Notes: generated by a model from the letters alone, not told the origin. 64,000 bases of DNA from Mycolicibacterium mageritense (GCF_010727475.1 NZ_AP022567.1:5704001-5768000); one strand, 5' to 3'; positions 15,452 to 24,873 are shown, counted from the first letter of the stretch. Translations and numbers: made by a program.

Positions 15452-18400
15452 GTGTCTCACCCGCGGTGGGTCGGGATGCAATCGTGGCCGCCTCCGGAGC
15501 CTGTCGGTGGGTGGCCCTATCCTCCTCACATGGGGCCTGGATTCGGCTTCGGCATAGCCCGCGACGAGCTGATTCGTGACTTCGGTGCGCAATCGACCGT
15601 GCGCGGTGAGCGCTATGCCGCCGAGGGTCGGGTCCGTGACATCGAGTTCGACGATGACGAGCGCGTGCTGCGCGGACGGTGTGTGGGTTCGCATGGTCAG
15701 GTGTACGTCCTTGAGGTCGGCTTGTCGCAGGGGAATCGGGTTGCCGCCGAATGGGCGCTGTGTTCATGCCCGGTCGGGTCTTTCTGCAAACATGCGGTCG
15801 CCTTGCTGTTGGCGGCGGCGCCTTCCGACGCGGCCCACCCACCCCTCGAGCGGTGGCGGTACCTGCTCGACAAGGTGCTCGACGAGCTGGCCGCACCGGA
15901 GGACGGTGGCAAACCGATCGGGCTGCAGTTCTCGGTGGTGGCGCCGACGCGGTACCGGCCCGGCACGCTGCTCACGCTGCGGCCACTGACCCTCGGGAAA
16001 CGCGGCACGTGGATCACGCGCGCGCTCACCTGGCGGCGGCTCATCGACCACGCGCCCGCTGCCGAGTTCGACCCCGACCAGTACCGCGCCGTGCGCGCGC
16101 TGGCGCTGGCACTCGACCAGCACCATCCGCCGTACAGCCACGACGCGGTCGTGCTCAACGGCATGCCGGCCGACCTGTGGCCGCGGCTGGTCGAGGTGCT
16201 CGACGCGGGCGTGACAGTGCTGGCCGACGCCGCGAGCGGCATCCGGGCCGTCGAACTCATCAAGAACGTCCACCTGAGGTTGGACTTCAATGCAGAGGAC
16301 ACCGGTGGCGCTGTCATGTCGGTGGCCCTGATCGTCGACGGGCAGCAGCAGGATTCCGACGGGGTCGGGCTCATCGGCATGCCGGCGCCCCACGGAATGT
16401 TCCAAGTCGTCGACTCGGTGCTGCGGCTCGGTGCGTTCGATCCGATGCCGGGGCCCACCATGGCCGCGCTGCTGGGCCACCACGAGCAGGTGCACATCCC
16501 GGCTGACATGGCGCGCGAAGTCGCGGTCGACATCCTGCCCCGCCTGGCCAACCGGGTCGACATGGAGGTCGAGGACGGCCTGTTCGTCCCGCCGACCATC
16601 ACGGGCCCGGCACCGGTGCTCACGGTCAAGGTGGTCGACGGCGGTGCGCGGGCGTTCTGGAGCACCCGGTACCAGGTCAACGATCAGCACCACGATTTCG
16701 ACCCGGCGTCGCACGCGGGGCTGATCGGTTACCGCGACGCCGCCGCCGAAGACGCGCTCTGGCAGCGCGTGACCCCGGCGCTGCAGGCCGTCGCCGGGGC
16801 CGCGCAGGACTGGAAGCGCCAGGCGACCCAGCATGTCAACCGCCGGATATCGTCGACCCTGGACGCCGCGGCCATCCACGAGTTCCGGGCCATCGTCAAC
16901 GCGGCGACCGCCCGGGATGCGGTCGCCGCAGCGTCACGGGCCACGCTGCTGGGCGCGGTGAATCTGACCCTCGTCGAATCGGCGGTGCTGATCGGCCAAA
17001 CCCTGCCGCGGCTGGACTGTTTCGACGAGCTGGTCGTCGATTCCGATGAGCGCCACCGTCCGGCCGCCGCGGACCCGCTGCTGTCGTTCTCCGGTGACAC
17101 GTCGCTACCGGGTGACTGGTTCAGCTTGAACATCACCGTGAGCGTAGACGGCGAGACGGTGGCGCTTGCCGAGGTCATCCGCGAATTGTCCGCCGGGGCA
17201 ACACATATGATGCTGCCCTCCGGCGTGTACTTCCGGTTGGACACTCCCGAGCTGGTGCGGTTGCGGGCCCTGCTCGACGAGGCGCGTGCACTCGGGGAGA
17301 TCGACGGCGAGCGGGTCAACGCCGCGTCGCTCAACACCACGCTGTGGGACGAGCTGCTGGAGCTCGGGGTAGTGGACGCGCAACTGGCCCGCTGGCGCGC
17401 GCACCTGGCCCGGCTTGCCGCCGCCCGGCCGCCGGTCCCGGTGGACCCACCGGCCGGCCTCGACGCGGATCTGCGCGATTACCAGCGCGACGGCCTGGAC
17501 TGGTTGTCGTTCCTGTGGGACAACCAGCTCGGCGGGATCCTCGCCGACGACATGGGTTTGGGCAAGACCGTGCAGACCCTGGCGCTGATCGCCCGCGCGG
17601 TGACGGCGGGGGCGGGCAAGTTCCTGGTGGTGGCGCCGACCAGCGTGGCGCGCAACTGGCTGGCCGAATGCCGCAAGTTCACCCCGGATCTGTCCGCGGT
17701 AGTGGTGACCTCCACCGATGCGCGTGGCCCCGTGCGACTGGCCGAACAGGTCGCGGGCGCCGACATCGTCGTAACCTCGTACACCCTGCTCCGGATGGAC
17801 GTCGCGGCCTACAGTCAAATCCAATGGGCCGGAATGGTTCTCGACGAAGCCCAGTTCGTCAAGAACCACCACAGCAAGACACATCAGAGTGCCCGGTTGC
17901 TCGACGTGCCGTTCAAGTTGGCGATCACCGGGACTCCCATGGAGAACAACCTGATGGAGTTGTGGTCGCTGCTGTCGATCACCGTGCCCGGCTTGTTCCC
18001 GTCGCCCAAGGTGTTCGACACCTACTTCCGCAAGCCGATCGAATCGGGAGAAGCCGACGACCGGCTTCCGGTGTTGCGCAGGCGCATCAAGCCGGTGTTG
18101 CTGCGCCGCACGAAAAGCCAGGTGCTCACCGAGCTTCCGGCGAAGAGCGAGCAGGTGCTCACCATCGGCTTGAGCGCCAAACACCGAAAGATCTACGACA
18201 CCCGCCTGGCCCGGGAGCGGCAGAAGGTGCTGGGCCTGCTGGGGGACTGGGAGAAGAACCGGTTCGAGGTCTTCCGGTCGCTGACGCTGCTGCGGCAGCT
18301 GAGCCTGCACCCCGGTCTCGTCGACGATTCGGCGCGTGCGGTCGGCTCGGCCAAGATCGACTTCCTGGGCGAACAACTCGAACAGCTCGTCGCCGAGGGG

Positions 18401-18856
18401 CACAGCGCGCTGGTGTTCAGTCAGTTCACCGGATTCCTCGGTCTGGTGCGGGCGCATCTCGACGCGGCAGGCATCGGCTACAGCTACCTCGACGGCTCCG
18501 TCGATTCCGAGGGCAGGGCCAGGGCCATCGAGGACTTCGGCGACGGCACCAAGCAGGTTTTCCTGATCAGCCTCAAGGCGGGCGGGTTCGGCCTCAACCT
18601 CACCGCGGCCGATTACTGCTTCCTGTGCGATCCGTGGTGGAGCCCGGCCGCCGAGGCGCAGGCCGTCGACCGGGCCCACCGCATCGGGCAGACCCGGCCG
18701 GTCAGCGTCTACCGCTTGGTCGCCGACAACACCATCGAGGAGAAGGTGGTGGCCTTGCAGGACCGCAAGCGGGCCCTGTTCGCCGCGGTGGTCGATGACG
18801 GCGATCTGTTCGGTTCGACCATCACCGCCTCCGACATCCGCGAACTCCTCGGCTGA
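15452..18856 (+). CDS. SWIM zinc-finger SNF2-family helicase
   Basis: Up to 1134 aa from GTG 15452. ATG 15476 or 15530 may be the real start, because only about 30 bases would otherwise remain for two divergent promoters. A SWIM zinc finger CSCPVGSFCKH (104-114) is followed by a long middle region and then the SNF2 ATPase: Walker A DMGLGKT (700-706), DEAQ (798-801), SLKAGGFGLNL and AHRIGQ. Such RapA/HepA-like translocases remodel DNA-protein or RNA polymerase complexes; the exact job is unknown. It is divergent from the NAGGN operon and its stop directly abuts the convergent permease. Confidence 0.9.
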   Translation: MSHPRWVGMQSWPPPEPVGGWPYPPHMGPGFGFGIARDELIRDFGAQSTVRGERYAAEGRVRDIEFDDDERVLRGRCVGSHGQVYVLEVGLSQGNRVAAEWALCSCPVGSFCKHAVALLLAAAPSDAAHPPLERWRYLLDKVLDELAAPEDGGKPIGLQFSVVAPTRYRPGTLLTLRPLTLGKRGTWITRALTWRRLIDHAPAAEFDPDQYRAVRALALALDQHHPPYSHDAVVLNGMPADLWPRLVEVLDAGVTVLADAASGIRAVELIKNVHLRLDFNAEDTGGAVMSVALIVDGQQQDSDGVGLIGMPAPHGMFQVVDSVLRLGAFDPMPGPTMAALLGHHEQVHIPADMAREVAVDILPRLANRVDMEVEDGLFVPPTITGPAPVLTVKVVDGGARAFWSTRYQVNDQHHDFDPASHAGLIGYRDAAAEDALWQRVTPALQAVAGAAQDWKRQATQHVNRRISSTLDAAAIHEFRAIVNAATARDAVAAASRATLLGAVNLTLVESAVLIGQTLPRLDCFDELVVDSDERHRPAAADPLLSFSGDTSLPGDWFSLNITVSVDGETVALAEVIRELSAGATHMMLPSGVYFRLDTPELVRLRALLDEARALGEIDGERVNAASLNTTLWDELLELGVVDAQLARWRAHLARLAAARPPVPVDPPAGLDADLRDYQRDGLDWLSFLWDNQLGGILADDMGLGKTVQTLALIARAVTAGAGKFLVVAPTSVARNWLAECRKFTPDLSAVVVTSTDARGPVRLAEQVAGADIVVTSYTLLRMDVAAYSQIQWAGMVLDEAQFVKNHHSKTHQSARLLDVPFKLAITGTPMENNLMELWSLLSITVPGLFPSPKVFDTYFRKPIESGEADDRLPVLRRRIKPVLLRRTKSQVLTELPAKSEQVLTIGLSAKHRKIYDTRLARERQKVLGLLGDWEKNRFEVFRSLTLLRQLSLHPGLVDDSARAVGSAKIDFLGEQLEQLVAEGHSALVFSQFTGFLGLVRAHLDAAGIGYSYLDGSVDSEGRARAIEDFGDGTKQVFLISLKAGGFGLNLTAADYCFLCDPWWSPAAEAQAVDRAHRIGQTRPVSVYRLVADNTIEEKVVALQDRKRALFAAVVDDGDLFGSTITASDIRELLG

Positions 18857-20407
18857 TCACACGGTCGTGGCGTCCACCTGCTTGATGGGTCCGGTGAACC
18901 AATGCTTCACCGACACATGCCAGTAGATGAACAGCAGCACCAGTACGCCGCCGACGAGCAGCGGGGTGTAGTTCACGAACTTCCACTCGAAGCTCGGATC
19001 CCACGGCATGCCGCCAAGCGAGGTCGGGAACATCGCGATGATCGACGTGACGATGATCTCGACGATCGCGACGGGCGCCATCCACTTGTACTTGCTGCCC
19101 AGATTCCACCGGCCCTGCTCGAAGGAGTCGCCGGCCTTCCAGCGGTAGTAGATCGGCACCGCGAAGCACAGGTACAGGCCCACCACGCCGATGGACACCA
19201 CCGCGAAGAACGCGACAGGCACGGGCGCACCGTTGATCTCGACCGGCACGAGCGCGGGCAGCGTGATGATCGCGGCGATGGTCGCCGTGATCATCACGCC
19301 GTTGGCGGGCACCTTGGTGGAGTTGACCTTCGACCAGAGTTGATGGCCCGGGACCGCGCGGTCGCGGCTGAAGGCGAACAACATGCGTGATGCGCTGGTC
19401 TGGCAGGCCGTCGTGCAGAAGAACTGGCCGGCCGTGGAGATCAGCAGCACGATGGCGACCCACTTGGAGCTCATGGCCTGGGCGAAGATCACGGCGACCG
19501 CGCCGCCGCCTTTCGACACGCCGTCGGCGTCCTGCACCGCGAACAGGAACGACAGCAGCAGGATCCAGCCCCCGATCGCCGAGTAGAAGATCGACTGCCA
19601 GATGCCCTTGGCCGCCGCGTCGGCGGCGCTCTTGGTCTCCTCGGACAAGTGCGCCGACGCGTCGTACCCGGTGATCGTGTACTGCGTCAGGATCGCCGAG
19701 ATCGGCAGCACGAAAAGCAGGAATCCCCAACCCTTTTCGCCGCCGAAGATGCCGCTGTTGTTGATCGTCTGGGCGAACACGTCCGAGAAGCTGGCGTGCT
19801 GCTCGGGCACGAAGATCAGGATCAGGATCACCGCGGCCGCGCCTGCGACGTGCCACCATACCGACACGTTGTTGATGACCGCCAGCAGATGGCTCGAGAA
19901 GATGTTGATGACGGCCGAGATCACCAGGATCACCACGAAGAGCCCGAACGTGCGCGTGAGGCTGTAGCCGGCGAGCCAGGTTTCGCTGAACGTGCCGAGG
20001 GTGAGATCCAGGAACGTCGCGCAGCCGTAGGACACCGACGCCAGGATGGCGATCAGGCCGATCAGGTTGAGCCACCCGGTGTAGAAACCGGCTTTCGGGC
20101 CGCCGAGTTTGGAAGCCCACCAATAGATTCCGCCCGACGTGGGGTACGCCGAGACCAGCTCGGACAGACACAGGCCGATGATGAGGATGAACACCGAGAC
20201 GATCGGCCATCCCCACGCGATCGCGGCCGGGCCACCGTTGTTCCAGCCCAATCCGAACGACGTGAAGCAGCCGGCCAGGATCGAGATGATCGAGAACGAG
20301 ATGGCGAAGTTGGAGAATCCGGACCAGGAGCGCTGCAGCTCCTGGGTGTAGCCGAGCTTGGCGAGATGTTTCTCGTCTTCACTGAGTTGCTCATGGCCTT
20401 CGGGCAT
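18857..20407 (-). CDS. APC-superfamily amino acid/amine permease
   Basis: 516 aa with about 12 hydrophobic segments and short soluble ends. The first segment region NFAISFSIISILAGC and the motif GGPAAIAWGWPIVS match the amino acid/choline transporter (GABA permease-like) group of the APC superfamily. It is divergent from glnA4 across a palindrome-bearing intergenic region, which ties it to the gamma-glutamylation cluster downstream. It is the likely uptake system for the amine that GlnA4 conjugates (ethanolamine or a polyamine). The ATG at 20407 has an AGGAG-like site. The stop abuts the SNF2 gene with no gap. Confidence 0.88.
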   Translation of the reverse strand: MPEGHEQLSEDEKHLAKLGYTQELQRSWSGFSNFAISFSIISILAGCFTSFGLGWNNGGPAAIAWGWPIVSVFILIIGLCLSELVSAYPTSGGIYWWASKLGGPKAGFYTGWLNLIGLIAILASVSYGCATFLDLTLGTFSETWLAGYSLTRTFGLFVVILVISAVINIFSSHLLAVINNVSVWWHVAGAAAVILILIFVPEQHASFSDVFAQTINNSGIFGGEKGWGFLLFVLPISAILTQYTITGYDASAHLSEETKSAADAAAKGIWQSIFYSAIGGWILLLSFLFAVQDADGVSKGGGAVAVIFAQAMSSKWVAIVLLISTAGQFFCTTACQTSASRMLFAFSRDRAVPGHQLWSKVNSTKVPANGVMITATIAAIITLPALVPVEINGAPVPVAFFAVVSIGVVGLYLCFAVPIYYRWKAGDSFEQGRWNLGSKYKWMAPVAIVEIIVTSIIAMFPTSLGGMPWDPSFEWKFVNYTPLLVGGVLVLLFIYWHVSVKHWFTGPIKQVDATTV

Positions 20408-20455
20408 GGCGGTCTCCTCTTGGAGCGGAAGGAACGGAGATTCAACTACATAGGC

Positions 20456-20481
20456 ACAATAAGTGGTTATTGGTTGATTGT
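20456..20481. promoter_or_regulatory. Palindromic operator candidate between permease and glnA4
   Basis: Perfect 6-bp inverted repeat CAATAAGTGGTTATTG (20457-20472, 4-base spacer). An outer ACAAT/ATTGT pair spans 20456-20481. It lies about 50 bases upstream of the permease start and 120 bases before glnA4. Likely bound by the GntR protein encoded at the end of the glnA4 cluster; this is inferred from position only. Confidence 0.5.
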
Positions 20482-20601
20482 CCTACCTTTGAGCGTGATA
20501 ATCGTGGAGATTCGCGGTGCGGTCCTCGCATCGTGGTCATCGCAATGGTCGGCTCCGAGCCATCGTCGGCCAGTTGGTCCCCCTCGACGGAGAGGCGCGC
20601 A

Positions 20602-21969
20602 ATGAGCCCCAACCCCGGCATGCTGGCCCTTGAGGAGTTACAGCGAATGGTCGCCGACGGCGACATCGACACCGTGATCGTCGCGTTCTGCGACATGCAG
20701 GGCCGGCTCACGGGTAAGCGGGTCTCTGCGCGGTTGTTCGTCGAGGAGGTCGCCGCCCACGGCGCGGAGTGTTGCAACTACCTGCTCGCCGTCGACGTCG
20801 ACATGAACACCGTCAACGGCTATGCGATGTCGAGCTGGGACACCGGCTACGGCGACATGGTGATGACGCCGGACTTCAGCACGCTGCGGCTGATCCCCTG
20901 GCTGCCGGGCTCGGCCCTGGTGATGGCGGACCTGTCCTGGGTCGGCGGCGGCCCGGTCGAACAGGCCCCGCGCAGCATCCTCAACCGGCAGATCGCACGA
21001 TTGACCGATCGGGGCCTGGTGCCCTACGTCGGAACCGAGCTGGAGTTCATGGTGTTCGACGACACCTATCGTCAGGCGTGGGCGGCCGGGTACAAGAACC
21101 TCACCCCGGCCACCGACTACAACGTGGACTACGCGATGCACGCGTCGACGCGCATGGAGCCGCTGCTGCGCGACATCCGCCGCGGCATGGAGGGCGCCGG
21201 CATGTACTGCGAGGGCGTCAAGGGCGAATGCAACCTCGGGCAGCAGGAGATCGCGTTCCGGTACGACCATGCCCGCGTCACGTGTGACAACCACACGATC
21301 TACCGCAACGGCGCCAAGGAGATCGCCGACCAGCACGGCAAGAGCCTGACGTTCATGGCGAAATTCGATGAACGCGAAGGCAACAGCTGTCACATCCACA
21401 TCTCGTTGCGTGGGGCCGACGGCGGTGCGGTGTTCGCCGACGACAAGGACGACCTCGGGATGTCGCCGATGTTCCGCAGCTTCATCGCCGGTCAGCTCGC
21501 CACGATGCGCGAACTCACGCTGTTCTACGCACCGAACATCAACTCCTACAAGCGGTTCGTCGACGGCAGCTTCGCGCCAACGGCCGTCGCGTGGGGCCTC
21601 GACAACCGCACGTGTGCGCTGCGGGTCGTCGGCCACGGGCACGGCATGCGCATGGAGAACCGCGCGCCGGGCGGTGACGTCAACCAGTACCTGGCCGTTT
21701 CGGCGTTGATCGCAGGCGGCCTGTACGGTATCGAGCGGGAGCTTGAACTTCCGGATGCGTTGTCGGGCAACGCATATGCCAGCAACGCCGAACGGCTGCC
21801 GACGACGCTGGCCGAGGCCGCGGCGCTGTTCGAGAAATCGGAGGTGGCGCGGGAGGCGTTCGGCGACGAGGTCGTCGAGCACTACCTCAACAACGCCCGC
21901 GTGGAATTGGCGGCGTTCAACGCCGCCGTGACGGATTGGGAAAGGGTGCGTGGCTTTGAGCGGCTCTAG
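20602..21969 (+). CDS. glnA4: Glutamine synthetase-like gamma-glutamyl ligase GlnA4
   Basis: 455 aa, near the 457 of Rv2860c. Starts at ATG 20602 with AGAGG upstream; an upstream in-frame extension is not GS-like. GS beta-grasp and catalytic domains are present: VGTELEFMVFDD, GECNLGQQEIAFRYD, NSCHIHISLRG, and DNRTCALRV (ATP/phosphate loop). GlnA3/GlnA4-type enzymes do not make glutamine. They ligate glutamate to polyamines or, in Streptomyces GlnA4, to ethanolamine. Heads a run of four tightly linked genes (hydrolase, ALDH, SDR). Whether it acts on ethanolamine or a polyamine is not visible in the sequence. Confidence 0.9.
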   Translation: MSPNPGMLALEELQRMVADGDIDTVIVAFCDMQGRLTGKRVSARLFVEEVAAHGAECCNYLLAVDVDMNTVNGYAMSSWDTGYGDMVMTPDFSTLRLIPWLPGSALVMADLSWVGGGPVEQAPRSILNRQIARLTDRGLVPYVGTELEFMVFDDTYRQAWAAGYKNLTPATDYNVDYAMHASTRMEPLLRDIRRGMEGAGMYCEGVKGECNLGQQEIAFRYDHARVTCDNHTIYRNGAKEIADQHGKSLTFMAKFDEREGNSCHIHISLRGADGGAVFADDKDDLGMSPMFRSFIAGQLATMRELTLFYAPNINSYKRFVDGSFAPTAVAWGLDNRTCALRVVGHGHGMRMENRAPGGDVNQYLAVSALIAGGLYGIERELELPDALSGNAYASNAERLPTTLAEAAALFEKSEVAREAFGDEVVEHYLNNARVELAAFNAAVTDWERVRGFERL

Positions 21970-22714
21970 TTCTGCTCGCGATGAGAAGGTGCACCCCGTC
22001 ATCGGGATGACGACCTACCTGCAGCAGGCGCAGACAGGCGTGTGGGATGTGCGGGCCAGCTTTCTGCCGCAGATCTATTTCACGGGCGTGAACCTCGCCG
22101 GCGGCATCGCGCTGCTGCTGCCGCCCCAACCGGTCGACGACGCCATCGCCGACCGGGTGCTCGACCGGGTCGACGGCCTGGTGATCACCGGCGGACCCGA
22201 CGTGGACCCGGCCCGCTACGGCCAGGAGCCGCACCCGAGCACCAACAAGCCCGATCGTGAACGCGACGACTGGGAGTTCGCGCTGCTTGCCGGTGCCCTG
22301 CGGCGCGGCATCCCCGTGCTGGGAGTGTGCCGGGGTGCGCAGGTGCTCAACACCGCGCTGGGCGGAACTCTGCACCAACACCTTCCCGACGTGATCGGCC
22401 ACACCCATCATCAGAAGGGCAACGCGGTCTTCGGAACATCGGCCGTGCGCACCGTGCCAGGCACCAAGTTGGCTGGCCTGATCGGTGAGACGTCCGACGC
22501 GCAGTGCTACCACCACCAGGCCATCGACCGCATCGGTGACGGTTTGGTGGTCAGTGCGCGCGACACCGACGGCGTCATCGAGGCGGTCGAACTTCCGGGG
22601 GACGACTTCGTGCTCGGCGTGCAGTGGCATCCCGAGGAACGCCTCGACGACATCCGGCTGTTCACCGGTTTGGTGGCGGCAGCCAGAAGCTATGCGACAG
22701 AAAGGGTCTCATGA
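21950..22714 (+). CDS. Class I glutamine amidotransferase-like gamma-glutamyl hydrolase (PuuD type)
   Basis: 254 aa from GTG 21950, overlapping glnA4 by 20 bases, with a GGGAAAGGG ribosome site. Peptidase C26/PuuD fold: VDGLVITGGPDVDPARYG, the nucleophile elbow GVCRGAQVLN, and catalytic His-Glu in LGVQWHPEE. PuuD cleaves gamma-glutamyl-GABA; here it should release glutamate from the oxidised gamma-glutamyl product. Homologue of Rv2859c. Its stop overlaps the ALDH start (ATGA), so translation is probably coupled. Confidence 0.88.
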   Translation: MALSGSSSARDEKVHPVIGMTTYLQQAQTGVWDVRASFLPQIYFTGVNLAGGIALLLPPQPVDDAIADRVLDRVDGLVITGGPDVDPARYGQEPHPSTNKPDRERDDWEFALLAGALRRGIPVLGVCRGAQVLNTALGGTLHQHLPDVIGHTHHQKGNAVFGTSAVRTVPGTKLAGLIGETSDAQCYHHQAIDRIGDGLVVSARDTDGVIEAVELPGDDFVLGVQWHPEERLDDIRLFTGLVAAARSYATERVS

Positions 22715-24087
22715 CAGCCAGCCAGGTCATCAACCCGGCGACCGAGGAGGTGCTGACCACCGTCGAGTTGCTGGGCGAGCATGCCGTCGACGACGCGGTG
22801 GCGCGGGCGAAGTCGGCGCAGCGCGCATGGGCGCGCCGCGCGCCTGCGGAACGCGCAGCCGCGTTGCGTGCGTTCGCGGCGGCCGTCGACGCGCATGTCG
22901 GTGAACTTGCCGCACTCGAAGTGGCCAACTCGGGGCATCCGATCGGCCAGTCCGAATGGGAGGCAAGCCATGTCCGCGATGTGCTGAACTTCTACTCAGC
23001 GGCGCCGGAGCGGTTGTCGGGCAAGCAGATTCCGGTCGCGGGCGGGCTCGACGTGACATTCAACGAGCCGCTGGGTGTCGTGGGGATCATCACGCCGTGG
23101 AACTTCCCGATGACCATCGCGGCCTGGGGATTCGCGCCGGCGCTCGCCGCGGGCAACGCGGTGGTGCTCAAACCCGCCGAATGGACCCCGTTGACCTCGA
23201 TCCGGCTCGGTGAACTCGCCGTGGAATCGGGCCTGGATCCGGACCTCTTCCAGGTGCTGCCTGGCAAGGGCTCGGTGGTCGGGGAGCGTTTCGTCAGTCA
23301 CCCCGATGTGCGCAAGGTCGTGTTCACGGGCTCGACCGAGGTGGGCACGCGCGTCATGGCCGGCGCCGCGGCCCAGGTCAAACGGGTAACCCTGGAACTG
23401 GGCGGCAAGAGCGCGAACATCATCTTCGACGACTGCGATCTGGAGCGGGCCGCGGCGACCGCGCCGTACGGGGTGTTCGACAACGCGGGCCAGGATTGCT
23501 GTGCGCGCAGCCGAATTCTGGTGCAGCGCAACGTGTACGACCGCTTCATGGAACTGCTGGAACCCGCCGTGCAGGGGGTCGCGGTCGGTGATCCCGCGAT
23601 CCGCGGGACGGAGATGGGGCCGCTGGTGTCGAGGCCGCACTGGGAGTCGGTGTCGTCGTACGTGCCCGACGACGCCCCCGTGGCATTCCGCGGCTCGGCA
23701 CCGGACGGGCCCGGTTTCTGGTTCCCGCCAACGGTGCTCACGCCGCAGCGCACCGACCGTACGGTGACCGACGAGATCTTCGGGCCGGTCGTCACGGTGC
23801 TGCCGTTCGACGACGAGGCCGACGCGATCGAACTGGCCAACGACACCCCGTACGGACTGTCGGGTTCCATCTGGACCGACAACCTGTCGCGCGCGGTGCG
23901 GGTGTCCCGGGCCGTGGAGGCGGGCAACCTGAGCGTCAACTCGCACTCGTCGGTGCGCTACAACACCCCGTTCGGCGGCTTCAAGCAGTCCGGGCTGGGC
24001 CGTGAGCTCGGACCCGACGCGCCGCTGTCTTTCACCGAAACAAAGAACGTCTTCTTCGCAGTAGAAGATCCAGCAGAGGAGCTGTAA
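22711..24087 (+). CDS. aldC: NAD(P)-dependent aldehyde dehydrogenase
   Basis: 458 aa, starting at ATG 22711 on the ATGA overlap; an upstream extension would lie inside the hydrolase gene. ALDH signatures: GIITPWNFPM, FTGSTEVG, general base Glu229 in LELGGKS, and nucleophile Cys263 in GQDCCARS (34 residues apart, as in the family). It oxidises the aldehyde formed in the gamma-glutamyl pathway, comparable to PuuC. Matches Rv2858c (AldC) by context and length. The next gene starts at the base right after its stop. Confidence 0.93.
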   Translation: MTASQVINPATEEVLTTVELLGEHAVDDAVARAKSAQRAWARRAPAERAAALRAFAAAVDAHVGELAALEVANSGHPIGQSEWEASHVRDVLNFYSAAPERLSGKQIPVAGGLDVTFNEPLGVVGIITPWNFPMTIAAWGFAPALAAGNAVVLKPAEWTPLTSIRLGELAVESGLDPDLFQVLPGKGSVVGERFVSHPDVRKVVFTGSTEVGTRVMAGAAAQVKRVTLELGGKSANIIFDDCDLERAAATAPYGVFDNAGQDCCARSRILVQRNVYDRFMELLEPAVQGVAVGDPAIRGTEMGPLVSRPHWESVSSYVPDDAPVAFRGSAPDGPGFWFPPTVLTPQRTDRTVTDEIFGPVVTVLPFDDEADAIELANDTPYGLSGSIWTDNLSRAVRVSRAVEAGNLSVNSHSSVRYNTPFGGFKQSGLGRELGPDAPLSFTETKNVFFAVEDPAEEL

Positions 24088-24861
24088 ATGGACCTGACGC
24101 AAAGACTGGCGGGCAGGGTCGCCGTCATCACCGGCGGTGCCAGCGGCATCGGCCTTGCCACCGGCAGGCGACTGCACGCAGAGGGCGCCACGATCGTGGT
24201 CGGCGACATCGACCCCACAACGGGTAAGGCCGCGGCCGACGAACTCGGCGGTCTGTTCGTGCCCGTCGACGTCTCCGATCAGGATGCCGTCGACAACCTC
24301 TTCGACACCGCCGCGTCGACGTTCGGTTCGGTCGACATCGCGTTCAACAACGCGGGCATCTCGCCGCCGGATGACGACCTGATCGAGAACACCGAACTGC
24401 CGGCCTGGCAGAAGGTGCAGGACATCAACCTCAAGAGTGTGTATCTGTCGTGCCGGGCTGCGCTGCGCCACATGGTGCCCGCGGGCAAGGGCTCGATCAT
24501 CAACACCGCGTCGTTCGTCGCGGTGATGGGTTCGGCGACGTCGCAGATCTCCTACACCGCCTCCAAGGGCGGCGTGCTGGCGATGTCGCGTGAGCTGGGC
24601 GTCCAATACGCCCGGCAGGGCATCCGGGTCAATGCGCTGTGCCCCGGACCGGTGAACACGCCGCTCCTGCAGGAACTGTTCGCCAAGGATCCCGAACGGG
24701 CCGCGCGCCGCCTGGTGCACGTTCCGCTCGGCCGGTTCGCCGAGCCCGAGGAGCTCGCGGCCGCGGTCGCGTTCCTGGCCAGTGACGACGCGTCGTTCAT
24801 CACCGGTTCGACGTTCCTGGTCGACGGAGGGATCAGCTCCGCCTACGTCACGCCACTCTGA
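24088..24861 (+). CDS. Short-chain dehydrogenase/reductase
   Basis: 257 aa, ATG immediately after the aldC stop. Classical SDR: cofactor motif TGGASGIG (15-22), DID after beta-2, NNAG, Ser near 143, and YTASK with Tyr156 and Lys160. An aspartate after beta-2 (VGDIDP) favours NAD. In this operon the enzyme would oxidise an alcohol to the aldehyde used by AldC. That fits a gamma-glutamyl-ethanolamide substrate better than a polyamine one, which needs a PuuB-type oxidase that is absent here. Homologue of Rv2857c. The substrate is an inference. Confidence 0.9.
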   Translation: MDLTQRLAGRVAVITGGASGIGLATGRRLHAEGATIVVGDIDPTTGKAAADELGGLFVPVDVSDQDAVDNLFDTAASTFGSVDIAFNNAGISPPDDDLIENTELPAWQKVQDINLKSVYLSCRAALRHMVPAGKGSIINTASFVAVMGSATSQISYTASKGGVLAMSRELGVQYARQGIRVNALCPGPVNTPLLQELFAKDPERAARRLVHVPLGRFAEPEELAAAVAFLASDDASFITGSTFLVDGGISSAYVTPL

Positions 24862-24873
24862 CACGCTGTCCTC

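Noticed and set aside
7661..20407. Genomic island or prophage
   Set aside because: No integrase, transposase, tRNA attachment site or shift in base composition is seen.
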